NCBI GenBank assembly: GCA_963691815.1
Contig: OY829655.1
Coordinates: 12,718,279 to 12,782,278 of the forward strand
Length of the DNA: 64,000 bases
Direction of reading: 5' to 3'
Source: Echiichthys vipera
Lineage: Eukaryota > Chordata > Actinopteri > Perciformes > Trachinidae
This document shows, piece after piece, positions 12,301 to 24,300 of this stretch. The position numbers and the translations under genes are program-made. Position 1 is the stretch's first letter; the number at the start of each line of letters is the position of its first letter. The notes beneath the pieces were generated by a model that saw nothing but the letters and a program-made list of their open reading frames with translations, had not been told where the DNA came from and made no database searches.

Positions 12301-15300
12301 GGGACATAGAGCAGACCTGTCCCATGTTTAGTCCTGACTCTGAGGACACAGAGCAGACCTGTCCCATGTTTAGTCCTGACTCTGGGGACACAGAGCAGAC
12401 CTGTCCCATGTTTAGTCCTGACTCTGGGCACACAGAGCAGACCTGTCCCATGTTTAGTCCTGACTCTGGGGACATAGAGCAGACCTGTCCCATGTTTAGT
12501 CCTGACTCTGAGGACACAGAGCAGACCTGTCCCATGTTTAGTCCTGACTCTGGGGACACAGAGCAGACCTGTCCCATGTTTAGTCCTGACTCTGGGCACA
12601 CAGAGCAGACCTGCCCCAGATGATCTGAGAGGTCTGGATGGTTCGTAGCTGAGCAGAAGATCAGAAATGTATTTTGGTCCTAAACCATTCAGTGCTTTGT
12701 AAACCAACAGAAGCACTTTGAAATCATTTTTTTGACAGACAGGAAGCCAGTGTAAAAATCTGAGGACTGGAGTGATATGATGGACTTTTTTGGTCTTAGT
12801 GAGGACTGGAGCAGCAGGTTCTGAATTAACTGCAGCTGTCTGATGGACTTTTTACGAATACCTGTAAAGTAGTCGAGCCTGCTGAAGATAAATGCATGGA
12901 CACGTTTTACCAAATTCTGCTGACACATAAGTCCTTAAATCTGTGATATATTCTTTAGGTGATAATAGGCTGACCTTGTATTTGTTTTAATGTGGCTGTT
13001 TCAGGTCAGAGTCCATGATTACACCTAAGTTCCTGGCTTGGTTTGTGGTTTTTAGCATTACCATTTGAAGCTGTGTGCTAAGTTTCTAGCACTCTGCCTT
13101 GGCTCCAAAAACAATAATTTCTGTTTTTTCTTTGTTTATTTGGAGAAAATTCTGGTCCATTGAGGGATGCATTAGAATTTGCAGTAATGGTCATTTGGGT
13201 CTTTCATGGCCAGTGTTGTGTTCCTGGGGCATTGATTGAGTATGAAAGCTGTCTCTCTTCTTTTTTCTCGTATTTCTCATCTCCATGTGTTATGTCAACT
13301 CTGTCTTGTGTTAATCAGTCGGTTTCCCTCAGTGTGTGCTGAATGCGTTTCTGCTAGCCTCTTGGGGCCATGCAGCGGAGGTTATTAATGTGAGGCTTTA
13401 TTTATCTAACTGATCTCTGAGACTATGGTGGCAGCTGTCGTGGGGCTGAAAGGACAGCAGTACCCCAGTGTTCAGGCCTTCATTACTGCTTTTTAATGAG
13501 GAGGAATGAAGGATTACAGCAGGTTTCCCATCTGGCTTTGTGCTACATGACAGTCAGTGTTGTTATCTACAATGATGTTCTGGGTTTTAGTGAGAAACCT
13601 GGAAAATGCTGAATTGTTTTGAAATCCCATGGTGACAAAATTTGAAATTGTCTCCCTTCAAATGCTGCAGTTTACCTTATAAACTGTATTATGGGGGAAA
13701 TTCTTACCCCTGAGGTCAATATCAAACTGTTTTTCCAGTTGAGCTAGGTACTTTCCAGGTCAGAGCTTGGAAATTATGTAAGCTACAACACGTTTTCTAA
13801 GAGCTCAAGGGCTGTTCTACTAACAGACAAACAGGGTGACAGCATATGAAATGATCCAACGCGGGTTAAATGCGAATCCTCAGGTCCGCGTTACCTATAA
13901 TGTCTGTATCCTCACTGTCCAGAATTCTTCTAAACTATAATATTCTTGTCATGGATCACATGTTTTGCCTGCATTCAGGGACACAAGTCACTTCCTCTTC
14001 CTCTCCTTGTGGTTGTTGCACTCATAGAATATCCAGTTAACTAGCCTTTTTTTTCTGTGACCGCAAAACATTACCAGCAAAGACGCTGGGTGTATCTTCA
14101 ATTTCAGAGTAAAGGATTTTGACGTTTATTGAAACATCTGATGTCTTACGTTCTGCTGTCCGTCTGCGACAGATTTTGTTGCCACGATAGCGCCACGACC
14201 GTCCAAAATGCAGTCATTTTACATGTGTGTAGCTGAGATCAAAATGAAGGTCAAAAATGGCTGTCATCTGAGCAAGAAGCCAGAAGTATGGAAATGGCCC
14301 CACACACTTTACGCCCCTGGCCAAATAACCAAATAAAATGTATTTCTCCTCCGCCTTGAAAATGAGCTGGGGCTGGTTTAATAGTGTACAGTTCAGACAG
14401 TGAAAGGGAATCACTTAGTGCCAGAATTTATTTTGAAGTCGATACAATTGTGGTGTAATGGTGAATTTTTTGAGCTAATAGGAATGTTTACGTAATGTTT
14501 TGAAAAATGTTTGGAAACGGTGAAACATTTTCTATCCTGCGTTTATTTGAGCCTAACAAAAGTAGACACGTTTGTGTTGAACAGAGGAAGCAAGATAGCG
14601 GTTTTATTATGAAAGCCACACGCTTGTGGTACCTCAACTTAACCCCTTTCCCCCTGTTAGCTTATGTCATAGCAGCAGTTGTATTTTTAGGATTTGGGAG
14701 GGGACAAGCTTCCTGTTGTTACCCCGCCACCCAAACTCAAAATCCCTCAACCCTATTCCACACTGCCCCCTCCCTGCACATCAGAATTAGCCATGAAAAA
14801 TAAAAATATTGTTCTCAGGCTGTTAGCCTCCCACACAGATGAGTTTGTTTTCTAAATGCTATCTGTGGTTTACACTCCACCCTCCCAACTGTCTCCACCA
14901 GCATCACCAAGGAAAGCATTGTTGACGTGGAGGCGTCAGTGAGAAAAGTGGAGCAGAAGATCGAAAGCTGTTCCCAGCAGGACGTGGAGCTGCACATCGA
15001 GAAGGTGGGCATACGTTTCACTGCAATTATCAAACTCACACACAGACATACACAGTTTTTACCACAGAATAAAACTCTTCACTCAACACAGTTTACAGTC
15101 ATTAGTTACTCCAAAACACCACGTGTGTGTTGATGTTGTAATTGGTACACTATGTATAGTAGCTGCAATTAAGATGGTGAAAACATAACATTTGTGAGAT
15201 GAGGGACAAAATATTTGGCAATATAATGCAATCCAGTGCAACACCATAAACTCTGACATTGTCTCTAATACAAAAATAACAAATGTGATGCAATATGTAC

Positions 15301-18300
15301 AGTATTGCATGGCTCAATGGATTAAATCAGATTCTGCAGGTTTTGAATGCTTGTATCCACAACCTGTACATGATCGTTAGCACCATGGAAACCCTCTGGT
15401 TTATGACATGTAGTCAGTCACACATAGATGAGGTTTTCACAGATGAGGCTGTCAGTTTCTTTCACTTTGATTATTTGTGTCTGTGTGTGGACTCCGGGTA
15501 CTTTCCATTGTCAGAACATCTAATGGAAACGTTGGTGGTTTTGTCACCCGCTGAATTATTATTCTCCTTGTTTCTCTCCCCTCTCAGATTTTTGTCATCA
15601 GCCAGGCTGAGCCTCGTCTCCCCCTGCAGTTGGAGGATGCAGTCAGGCCTGATGGAGAGGGAGAAGAGGTGAGAATGAATGTAGGGATGGATGAGAGGGC
15701 ATGGAAAGCATACTCTTACTACTGACACTCCAGTGCTATTTTCTCCACTGTGCCTGCTAATGTGAAGTATTGGCTGACACCCAAGGCTGATCTTATGCCT
15801 TTTTTTCAGTGAAGCAATGCACTGCGGTTCACACAGATTGTATGACATTAGGTAGGTGATTAATGGAGGATCCACTATGTGTTGTGGTTTGGCTGAAAGA
15901 CAGCGTCCAACCACCTACAATTGAGGAGACTTGGAATAGAATAGTGTGGTACAAACTCTAGGTGAAACTTTTTCTGTCAGGTGAAAAAAATCAGCATGTA
16001 ATGCCAATAAGACCCCTTAATCCCTGGCCAAGAAACATCTGTAGTCTCTATTCCAGACTTTGCTTTAATTTAAAAAAATCTGACATCAACTTTTCAGTAT
16101 GAGAAACAGGAACTGATTGTGAGTGCACTATCTAACAACCATGACCTGCATGGAAAGGTTTTGCTCCGACTTTACAATGACATGAACAACACATGATAAC
16201 CAAATGGGCCTTAAAGGTCCCATATTGTAAAAAGTTGGATTCCAAAGTCTTTTTTTAATTATAGGTCGAGGTGCTATATAATTACTGTGAAAGTATCAAA
16301 TCCCTCAATCCACAGAGAAATGCACACTGTCTGTATTCAGAAACGTCCTTTAAGCAAGGCGTCAGGACTTGTGTACAGTTGTGATGTCACAGCTACGGTA
16401 TACTATATATAGGTAGAGTGTGCCGCTACAGTGCCGTTACAGTCCTTCCCTGGCTGCAATGATGGTGCAGAGACACAGAGCGCAGATGCGGACCTAGACA
16501 CGCTGTCCAATCAGAGCAAACTGGAGTTTTTCAGGAGGGGGTCTTAAAGAGAGGGGCTCTAACACTTTTTAGACAGAGGGTGAATACATGTATTTGTTTT
16601 TATTTGTTTATTTAAAAAATTGCTAATAATATAAAATAATATGTGTTGGATTGTAGCCATGCGGGTAAATTGCACCCCTTGTCCCATTGGCAGGTAGAAA
16701 GGGAAGAGTGAAAGTGAGAGACATCAAAAGGTGTAAAAAATATAACAGATGAAAATATATATTGTTGCAGAATGCCAATGAATGTATACTCAGACAGTAT
16801 GAGAAAAATGTGTATTTGGAACATGTCAATATGGAGAATAGAGGTTTGTGGTTTTGGCAGACTCAAGTATTGTGTAATTAAACCTGGTTAAATTAAACAA
16901 GCTGAAGAGCAGAATGGTTCGTTTTTGATTAACATCACATTCAGTGAGAAACATCACCTTGTTTGACTCATTCCTCTTAATGCAAACTGTGATTTCATCA
17001 CACTGTGGAATAAGAGCCGGCAGCCAGGGTTTGGGGTGCATTCTGAATTCCAATTAAGGAGATTTTTGTATTGATGCTGAATCATTTGGGAGAATCGTGA
17101 TGCATTTAAGAAGTCATTATTTTGCACGCCCACAGTTTAGGCGGTTATTAATGGTCATTAAACGTTGATGCTAATGCGGATCTCTGGCTTTACAGCAACT
17201 CAGTTGGATACAAGTGTGATTGGTTGTTGTGTCAATTCAATAAACTTTATTACGATTGTATAACCGCCAAATAACTACAGATATTTTGGATGCAAACAGC
17301 TACAGTAGGCTCTGTGTCTTGTCAAACAAATAGACAGGTTAAGAGAACAAGCCGCAGCCTCTGAAGTTGCCAGTGGAAATGAGTGCCCTACACAGGTTGT
17401 ATAGTGCTTTAGTAGTGATTCTGCAGTACTTGACTCCAGGTTTTTGGAGATTACACACAGCAGACATATTATCAAGCGTCCAATTTTACTTTTGAGAATC
17501 TTTTGTATAACACTGTGAGCTAGAGCGTTTGTGCTGCATTCACATGGGGCCTGAATAATCTGAAAAATCATTTCCCCGACTGGGCAAATTCATACTGCAT
17601 CAAGTGCCCTTCTAGTTCTGACTTGTGACTGGAGAACCATCCAAATTGTGTGTTTCCTCTGTGACTGACATGCTTCTGTGTGAAATACAGCATCTGTTAT
17701 GTTAAATAATGGAATAGTGACCGTGTGAACAAAAACTCCTGTTGACAGAGCTATTGAGCTGCATTTCTGGGAACACAACTTTTCACATAGATTCTTCATT
17801 TGCTTAATTCAAGTGATTAACAATAAGGTTAGCCACAGCTGTTTGGAGTAAACCTTTCTGTTAACACACTGAATCAAGTTAATTTGAAATGGAGGCAGTG
17901 AAAGAATTGCCCCACCCCAATTTCTATTAATTCCCTCGATTGGTGGATCCATTTTATCCAATATCATAATCAAATGTATTGTCATATGTACAGTATATAT
18001 GTGTATATTATATATGTAACACGAGCATATCAATATTACGGTCTCACTGTACCAGTGACAGTTTAGAGCCGGTTCTTGTTTATCCACTAAGCCAATTTCT
18101 GCAGCTGCGGCAGCATCCCAGGTGCTTTCTGCTGGGATTCAGCATGTCAGTCACATACTTGTAGCAGCACCTGCCTTCCCAAGAGACGCAGGCCTTAACA
18201 GCCCTGTCTATCAGACTGTATGCCCGTCTAACCTTTTGTCCCTCTGCGTGGGGCTGTTTGGAGCAGGATGTGGCTACACAGGCTATTAGCTCAAAGCCCA

Positions 18301-21300
18301 GCGGGTCCTGAGGAAGCCTGACATCCATGACCCTGGAAGCAGTGGTTCCTCCTGTGATGAAACATTTATTTTTTCATTTGTTTTTTTCTTTTCACTGTTA
18401 TTGCCCTGCAGATTGCAGATGTCTTTTGTTGCAGTTGGCCCCCTAATAATTGGTGCCTGGAACAAAACAACTGTATATTTCTACTTGGTGGTTTCAGCTG
18501 TATCGTTGTTGTACAGTGCACAGTGAGAAATAGCACGTTGGTTATTTCTGCAGGCGGATAATCTGCTAATACCATATATGTGAACTTTTGTGAATGTGAA
18601 TTTTTATACAGATAATGACTGTGACATGTATTGCATAGTTCCTTGTATTGTCTTCCAAGTGAGATTTGAAAAGCCTATAAAAAGCATCTACACATCACAG
18701 GCCACAGACGCAAAGAACAGAGCAGGAGCTGAAAAGCTACATTCTTGAATTTTTCATAGTCTGAGGGTTTTTGTTGATGTGGTGATGTTTTTTTGTTTGC
18801 CCTCAGGAAGGCAGAGCCACAGTCAACCAGGACACCAAGCTGGACAACCGGGTGATTGATCTCAGGGTGAGTTTCCACCTGAGCTAAGGAAAAACAAGCG
18901 AAAAAACACTGAATTTGTGACACAGCCTGCAGAGGATCTGTCTTGAAGTATCTAATCTTGCAAGTGACATGTTCCCATTTGAGGCTTTAGGGGTCGTCTG
19001 GTGAAATGAAAAAAGTTTAGTTTAGATATTAGAGGCCCTTTAAGTCATTCATTATTTTTTTATCAAAATAGTAAGTTTCATTAATTAAATTAGAAATGCT
19101 ACAATAAAGTTCATCTTATTGTATCTTGTAATATAAGACACTTGAACACAGTAAGGAAAGCAGGCAACTTACAATACAACACACACAAATGAAAAGCAAC
19201 CCACTTCAGCTCTAAAGTAAAAAAAAGAAGTAGTCTGTGATTTAGTGGGCTGATGCTATCCATCTTTTGCTAAACCTATGCCAGCAGCAGTAGAAACTGA
19301 GCCGCAAAGCGTCTCATTGTTTTGATCTGTGCCTCCCACATGTGTGATGCAGCAGGCAGGAAGACACTCACACCACACCACAGCTCACAAGCCTCACAAC
19401 AACACCTGTTTCTGTAACACCGTGCTCTTTGAGCTTAGTGACTTGCGTCTGTCATCAGTTTTGCACTTTAGAGCCCAGTGAAGCTATAAAGTGGTTCCCA
19501 CACCGGCAGACAGACACTCCAAAAGGGAACCATAAACCTCCCCCAATAATAATTTAGTTCCTATGGAACTCCCCTTGTAACTTGACCATCCTTAAACATA
19601 AGGCGCTTCACACTAAAACACAGTGAAGTTAGATTGAATTTGGCTTGCATAGACAGCTGGACTGACAGGTAGGCTATTTTTGGGCAGTCTGCCTGACTAG
19701 TTATTTGGTGTCGAGTAGAGTCAAGAAAATCTCCTAACAGTGGAGTCTTCGTTACCTCAACATCATAGGCATAAATAACTATAAAGCAAGGAATCTCTGT
19801 CCGTGTGTCTTTAATTTGCATGTCACCAGAAAAGTTCAGCAGATCTTCTTCACACTTGAAGGGTGTATTTTCTGGGGACCCGGCTCACATCGACGAAGCA
19901 GGCGTCAACATTGATGCTGCTATTTAATTCGTGTTGTCCAATCTAGCAAATATTTCTTTTTTAAAAGAACACCAGAGAACGGCTCTGAAGGCTTTTGTTG
20001 GTGGAAACGGTCGGCTGTTGTGTTTGGCTTTTCCCTGCGTCGCTCTCATCAGCAGCACGGGTCGGTTTCGATGTGAGTGGTTGAAGTAGCACGTCAAAAC
20101 CTGTGTATGTGTATATATATTTACTGTCCTTTACATATCTTAAAAACCGTTCAACCAGTTAACGCCTGCCCAGAATGGGTACGCACTCCAAACAGGCACT
20201 GCATTGGTGTAAAAACTATTGTCACTGTATACAAGCATCAGTCCAAGCTTAAGTGTGCCATATGTTTCATGTTAGGGCTGCAACTAACAAACGTTTTTAT
20301 TATTGATTAATCTGTCAGTTATTTTCTTGATTTGTCACGTAACCGTAAAATTCACCATTTTCTGAAAAGCCCATGGGGACGTTACATTTTCTCTGTGTAG
20401 CAGTCCAGAATTATTCAGTTTGATATCGTATTATAAGACAAAGAAAAATAACAAATCTTTACATTTGAGATGCTGGAACAAGTGAATATTTGGCATGTTA
20501 GAAAATAAATGAATTGATCATTAAAATAGTTTGTTATAATCATTTTCTGATTATTGCTCATGTAACAAACTTTTTTTCCACATTAGACAAACACAAGTGA
20601 AGGAGTTCAAGTACCTCGGGATCATGTTCACGAGTGAGGGGACGATGGAGCGTGAGTTTGGCCGGAGAATCGGAGCAGCGGGGGCGGTGTTGCAGTCGCT
20701 CTACCGCACCGTTGTGACGAAAAGAGAGCTGAGCCGGAAGGCAAAGCTCTCGATCTACCAGTCAATCTTCGTTCCTACCCTCACCTATGGTCATGAAAGC
20801 TGGGTCATGACCGAAAGAGCGAGATCACGGGTACAAGCGGCCAAAATGGTTTTTCTCAGGAGGGTGGCTGGAGTCTCCCTTAGAGATAGGGTGAGAGGTT
20901 CAGCCATCCGTGAGGAACTCGGAGTAGAGCCGCTGCTCCTTTGCGTTGAAAGGAGCCAGTTGAGGTGGTTAGGGCATTTAGTAAGGATGCCCCCTGGGCG
21001 CCTCCCTAGGGAGGTGTTCCAGGCACGTCCAGCTGGGAGGAGGCCTCTGGGAAGACCCAGGATTAGCTGGTTAATGTGGCCCGGGAAAGGGAAGTTTGGG
21101 GTCCCCTGCTAAAGCTGCTGCCCCCGTTACCTGACCCCGGATAAGCGGATGAAGATGAGATGAGATGAGACAAAGGCAAGCTTGACGAGTGACACTCAAT
21201 TTTCCGTACACAACATTTGAGGGGTAGCAAATCTACTCGTTGAACTGTTGTTTAAAGAATATATCAACCAGCTAAATTACTAAATAGAAGAAGAAAGGTG

Positions 21301-24300
21301 AGGTCAGGAGTCAACCTTTGATATCAGGCATTTGAAACCTGCCTGTGGTGGACTGTTGCCACAGTCAGGTTTCAAGCCAACATGATGTGCCACGAGAGTA
21401 TGTCAGGTGCAGCATCAGAAGAAGTGCCGGTTTGCAAGTACACTAACCGCTACCCACCCATCTGGATACTTTCTCACTACAGACATGCTGTAAACAGGAA
21501 GAGCTTCCTTTATTTCTAAATTTGGTCTTTTAGAGACTGGTTTTAAGTGGGTTTAACACGGGCCACAGCCCAATGTGTAATACGTGACACAAATGAGTCA
21601 TATGAGTTCTGTGGTAAACACGGTTCATTTGGTTCACTGCTTTTTAAAGGTTTGGGTAAAAGTGTTTTCAAGCAGGAAAGTTTCCCGTCACTACTTATTT
21701 TTGTAAAGTATTTAGATTGGAACTGAATGAACCGGCAGACTGCCCTGAAGCACCGTCTGCAGATTAATGAGCTTGCCAATATTGGGACATTATCACCTTT
21801 CCATTGTGCAAACTGTTAGTCAGGACTTGAGGTGGGGGAAAAAAGGGAGAAATTGCACATTTTAATTAACAGACCTGTGCATCCTGTTGAAAGGGCCGAG
21901 GTCTGTCTTCTTCAAGGTGTATAATAAGTGGAGTTGAAAGCCAGTAAAGCTCAATTGTAGAAATCTTGTGGTCATTTGAGATGATTCATTCAGATTTTAG
22001 ATGCTCTGTCGCCCAACTGTTGCAGTTTTGGGGGGATTTGGGACTTAGGTGTTTACAGTAATCTCATGGTTTAGTTTGAGCTGTTTTTCTCCCCGCCTTT
22101 GTTTCAGCATTTACATTTATAATGATAGGTTTCAAGCACCTGGGGCTCTAGCTGGATTTGAATGCACGTCTTTCCCGTTGCCAACAAATAAATGTTTCAC
22201 CCTTCATGTCGAGAGATGTTGCATGAACAAAAAAAATTGGCAGTCTTGTTTTTCACTCATCTGTTATGATGATTGTGTAATAAATCAAGTGAATCACGCC
22301 AAGTGTGGTAACGTCTCTCTGTGTGGCTGCGTGTTTGTTTGTGTGTGTATCGCCAAAGACCACCACTAGCCAGGCCGTCTTTCGTCTGCAGTCGGGAGTG
22401 TGCCAGCTCTTCAGAGACACCCTCACCAAAAAGGGCTTTGTGGAGATCCAGACCCCTAAAATCATATCAGGTACAAACACACACTCAGTCACGTTGATGG
22501 GGAAAATAAGACTAAGATGCATTGAATAATTTTTGATTAGATGTTTCAGTAACGGCACGAAGGTTTCCATATCACCACCCACAGGTGTCCTGTGAGTCAT
22601 TGTCACAGTTGTACAGTTGACTTCCTGTATGCTGTCCTTTTTTTTTTTATACTGCAACTCAAAGTACAGTTGGAGCTCACAAAACCGTTTCAGTGAGACT
22701 TTCTGAACCCAGACATAGTCATGTACATCTGTGTTCATCAAACAACAGACGAGAAGGTATAAGAAAGACTTTTATTGTCTTAGATCCATCAGGATTTTAA
22801 ACCTAGCCCACTGGGAATCTTGATGCATCGACCAACTCTCACATCAACTCCTCGACTTCACATCTCCACAATATGCCTTTCTAATTTGACAGGGGAGGCC
22901 TTCCTTAAGCTCACTCCCAAAAGACATTATCCCACTTCACTGAGAGAAAGGAAGGTTAGAAAAAAAACCTTAGGATTCGCACAGAAATCTTTCCACTGAC
23001 ATTCAAAAGACAGCTATTTTTAAACGTTTTCCTGCACAGTGTCTCTCTCATCCTGGTATCTTTTTCTCAACATCAGGTTTGAGAGATGATTTGGTATTCT
23101 ACATGTATACAATTTGCCTTATGAAAAAACTTTCCGTTCTTCCTCAGAAATAGATTAATTGTTATAAAGGCTTGAGAAAATGTTCTGTAATGTTTATATC
23201 AATTAAAACTAAAGCTTTGATCTAAAAGCATCAATTTACAGTCATTTGGAGTCAAAAGAGATAAAGATTCTTTGAATTTCTAACAACAAAGTACTTAGTC
23301 TTGTACACTGAGCTCCAGTACTCAGCCTCCCACGTGCCTCTGAAATTTGAAATGAACTGTGGCGAAACCTATGACACTCTCACTTCCTCTTTTCTTCAAG
23401 AGCCAATGATACCAGCTCAGTCTGGCATTAATACATTCAAAACTGCCGCGTTTTTTTTTGGCGGCACCTGTAAATCAACACTGTGCTTTTTTGCAAAAAC
23501 CGCAGCTTCCTGCCTGCCAACACCCAAAGTACATCCATACAGTGAACAGTTTGTACGGTGTGAACCCCCACCCTTCTACTGACGACATGAGGGTATCAGA
23601 TAGTGTCCTCTGATGTGCATCTGTGTGTGTTTGTGTGTGTGAAAGAGAGAGAGACATAGGGAACCACAGATGTGTTATATAAGTCTGGCCTGTAAGGCAT
23701 CTGAGAAGTTTTTTATAAGATGAATGTTAAAAATCAATTGCTTTTATTGACTTTTGTCAGCATCCAATAATATCCAGTCAAAAGTCATAGTGGGGGTGTA
23801 GTTTCTGTTAGCCCAAAGCAGTCATGAATATTCTTATTTTCAGAAAAAGAGAAAGAAACTGTTCTGTAAGCTGGCTACTTGGAAATTTCTACTGAACAAC
23901 TGTAAACATGTCACTAGATGGGGGATATCTGAATGTGTGAAGTGAGTGAGAAACCTCAGTTTCCTGCAAAATGTGTTTATATTATTACAATATCCAGGGT
24001 TCATAGGGGTGCTGGAAAATCTTGAAAACACTTGACTTTTATCGTGATGGTTTGTGCTTTAAACGGCTTGAAATGTCATGTTATATGTGACGGCATATAT
24101 GATATAACAGAGAAAAGAAGAACCCCATATTTGAGAGACTAAAAATATTTTCTGACATTTTTGCATAAAAGATTAATGTTTTTGGACAATTAACAGATCC
24201 ATTAGGTGACTCATTCTTGCAGCTCTAATGGCAAGTTTATTAAACATGAAATGGTTGGTTTTCTTTATCACCCCTCTGTAGATAGCTGTCACAAAACATA

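Larger units (their letters stand above)
7848..14901 (+). other. Large dars1 intron (7.05 kb)
   Basis: The longest dars1 intron. It contains a Harbinger element (8740-9094), an L2-like LINE with an internal minisatellite (11725-13150) and otherwise unassigned AT-rich sequence. In 9098-11720 and 13560-14890 I recognise no gene or clear repeat; the small ORFs there lack protein-like character. The stretch 13360-13560 is less AT-rich and could be conserved non-coding sequence. Confidence 0.6.

Noticed and set aside
12030..12617. Regular repeats as a CRISPR array
   Set aside because: Units are contiguous without unique spacers, and the genome is a vertebrate.
11997..12623. 208-codon + strand frame with MFSPDSGDTEQTCP repeats as a secreted or repetitive protein gene
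   Set aside because: It lies wholly inside the 42-bp array within an antisense LINE; frame openness follows from the unit length being a multiple of three.
15471..15914. 147-codon - strand frame
   Set aside because: It overlaps the dars1 exon at 15588-15668 in antisense and has no recognisable domain.
20597..21112. 171-codon frame as a host gene
   Set aside because: The protein wording is that of a fish LINE polymerase C-terminus, with short tail repeats and target duplication.
22253..22741. 162-codon - strand frame
   Set aside because: It is the antisense shadow of the dars1 exon at 22359-22470 and its flanks.
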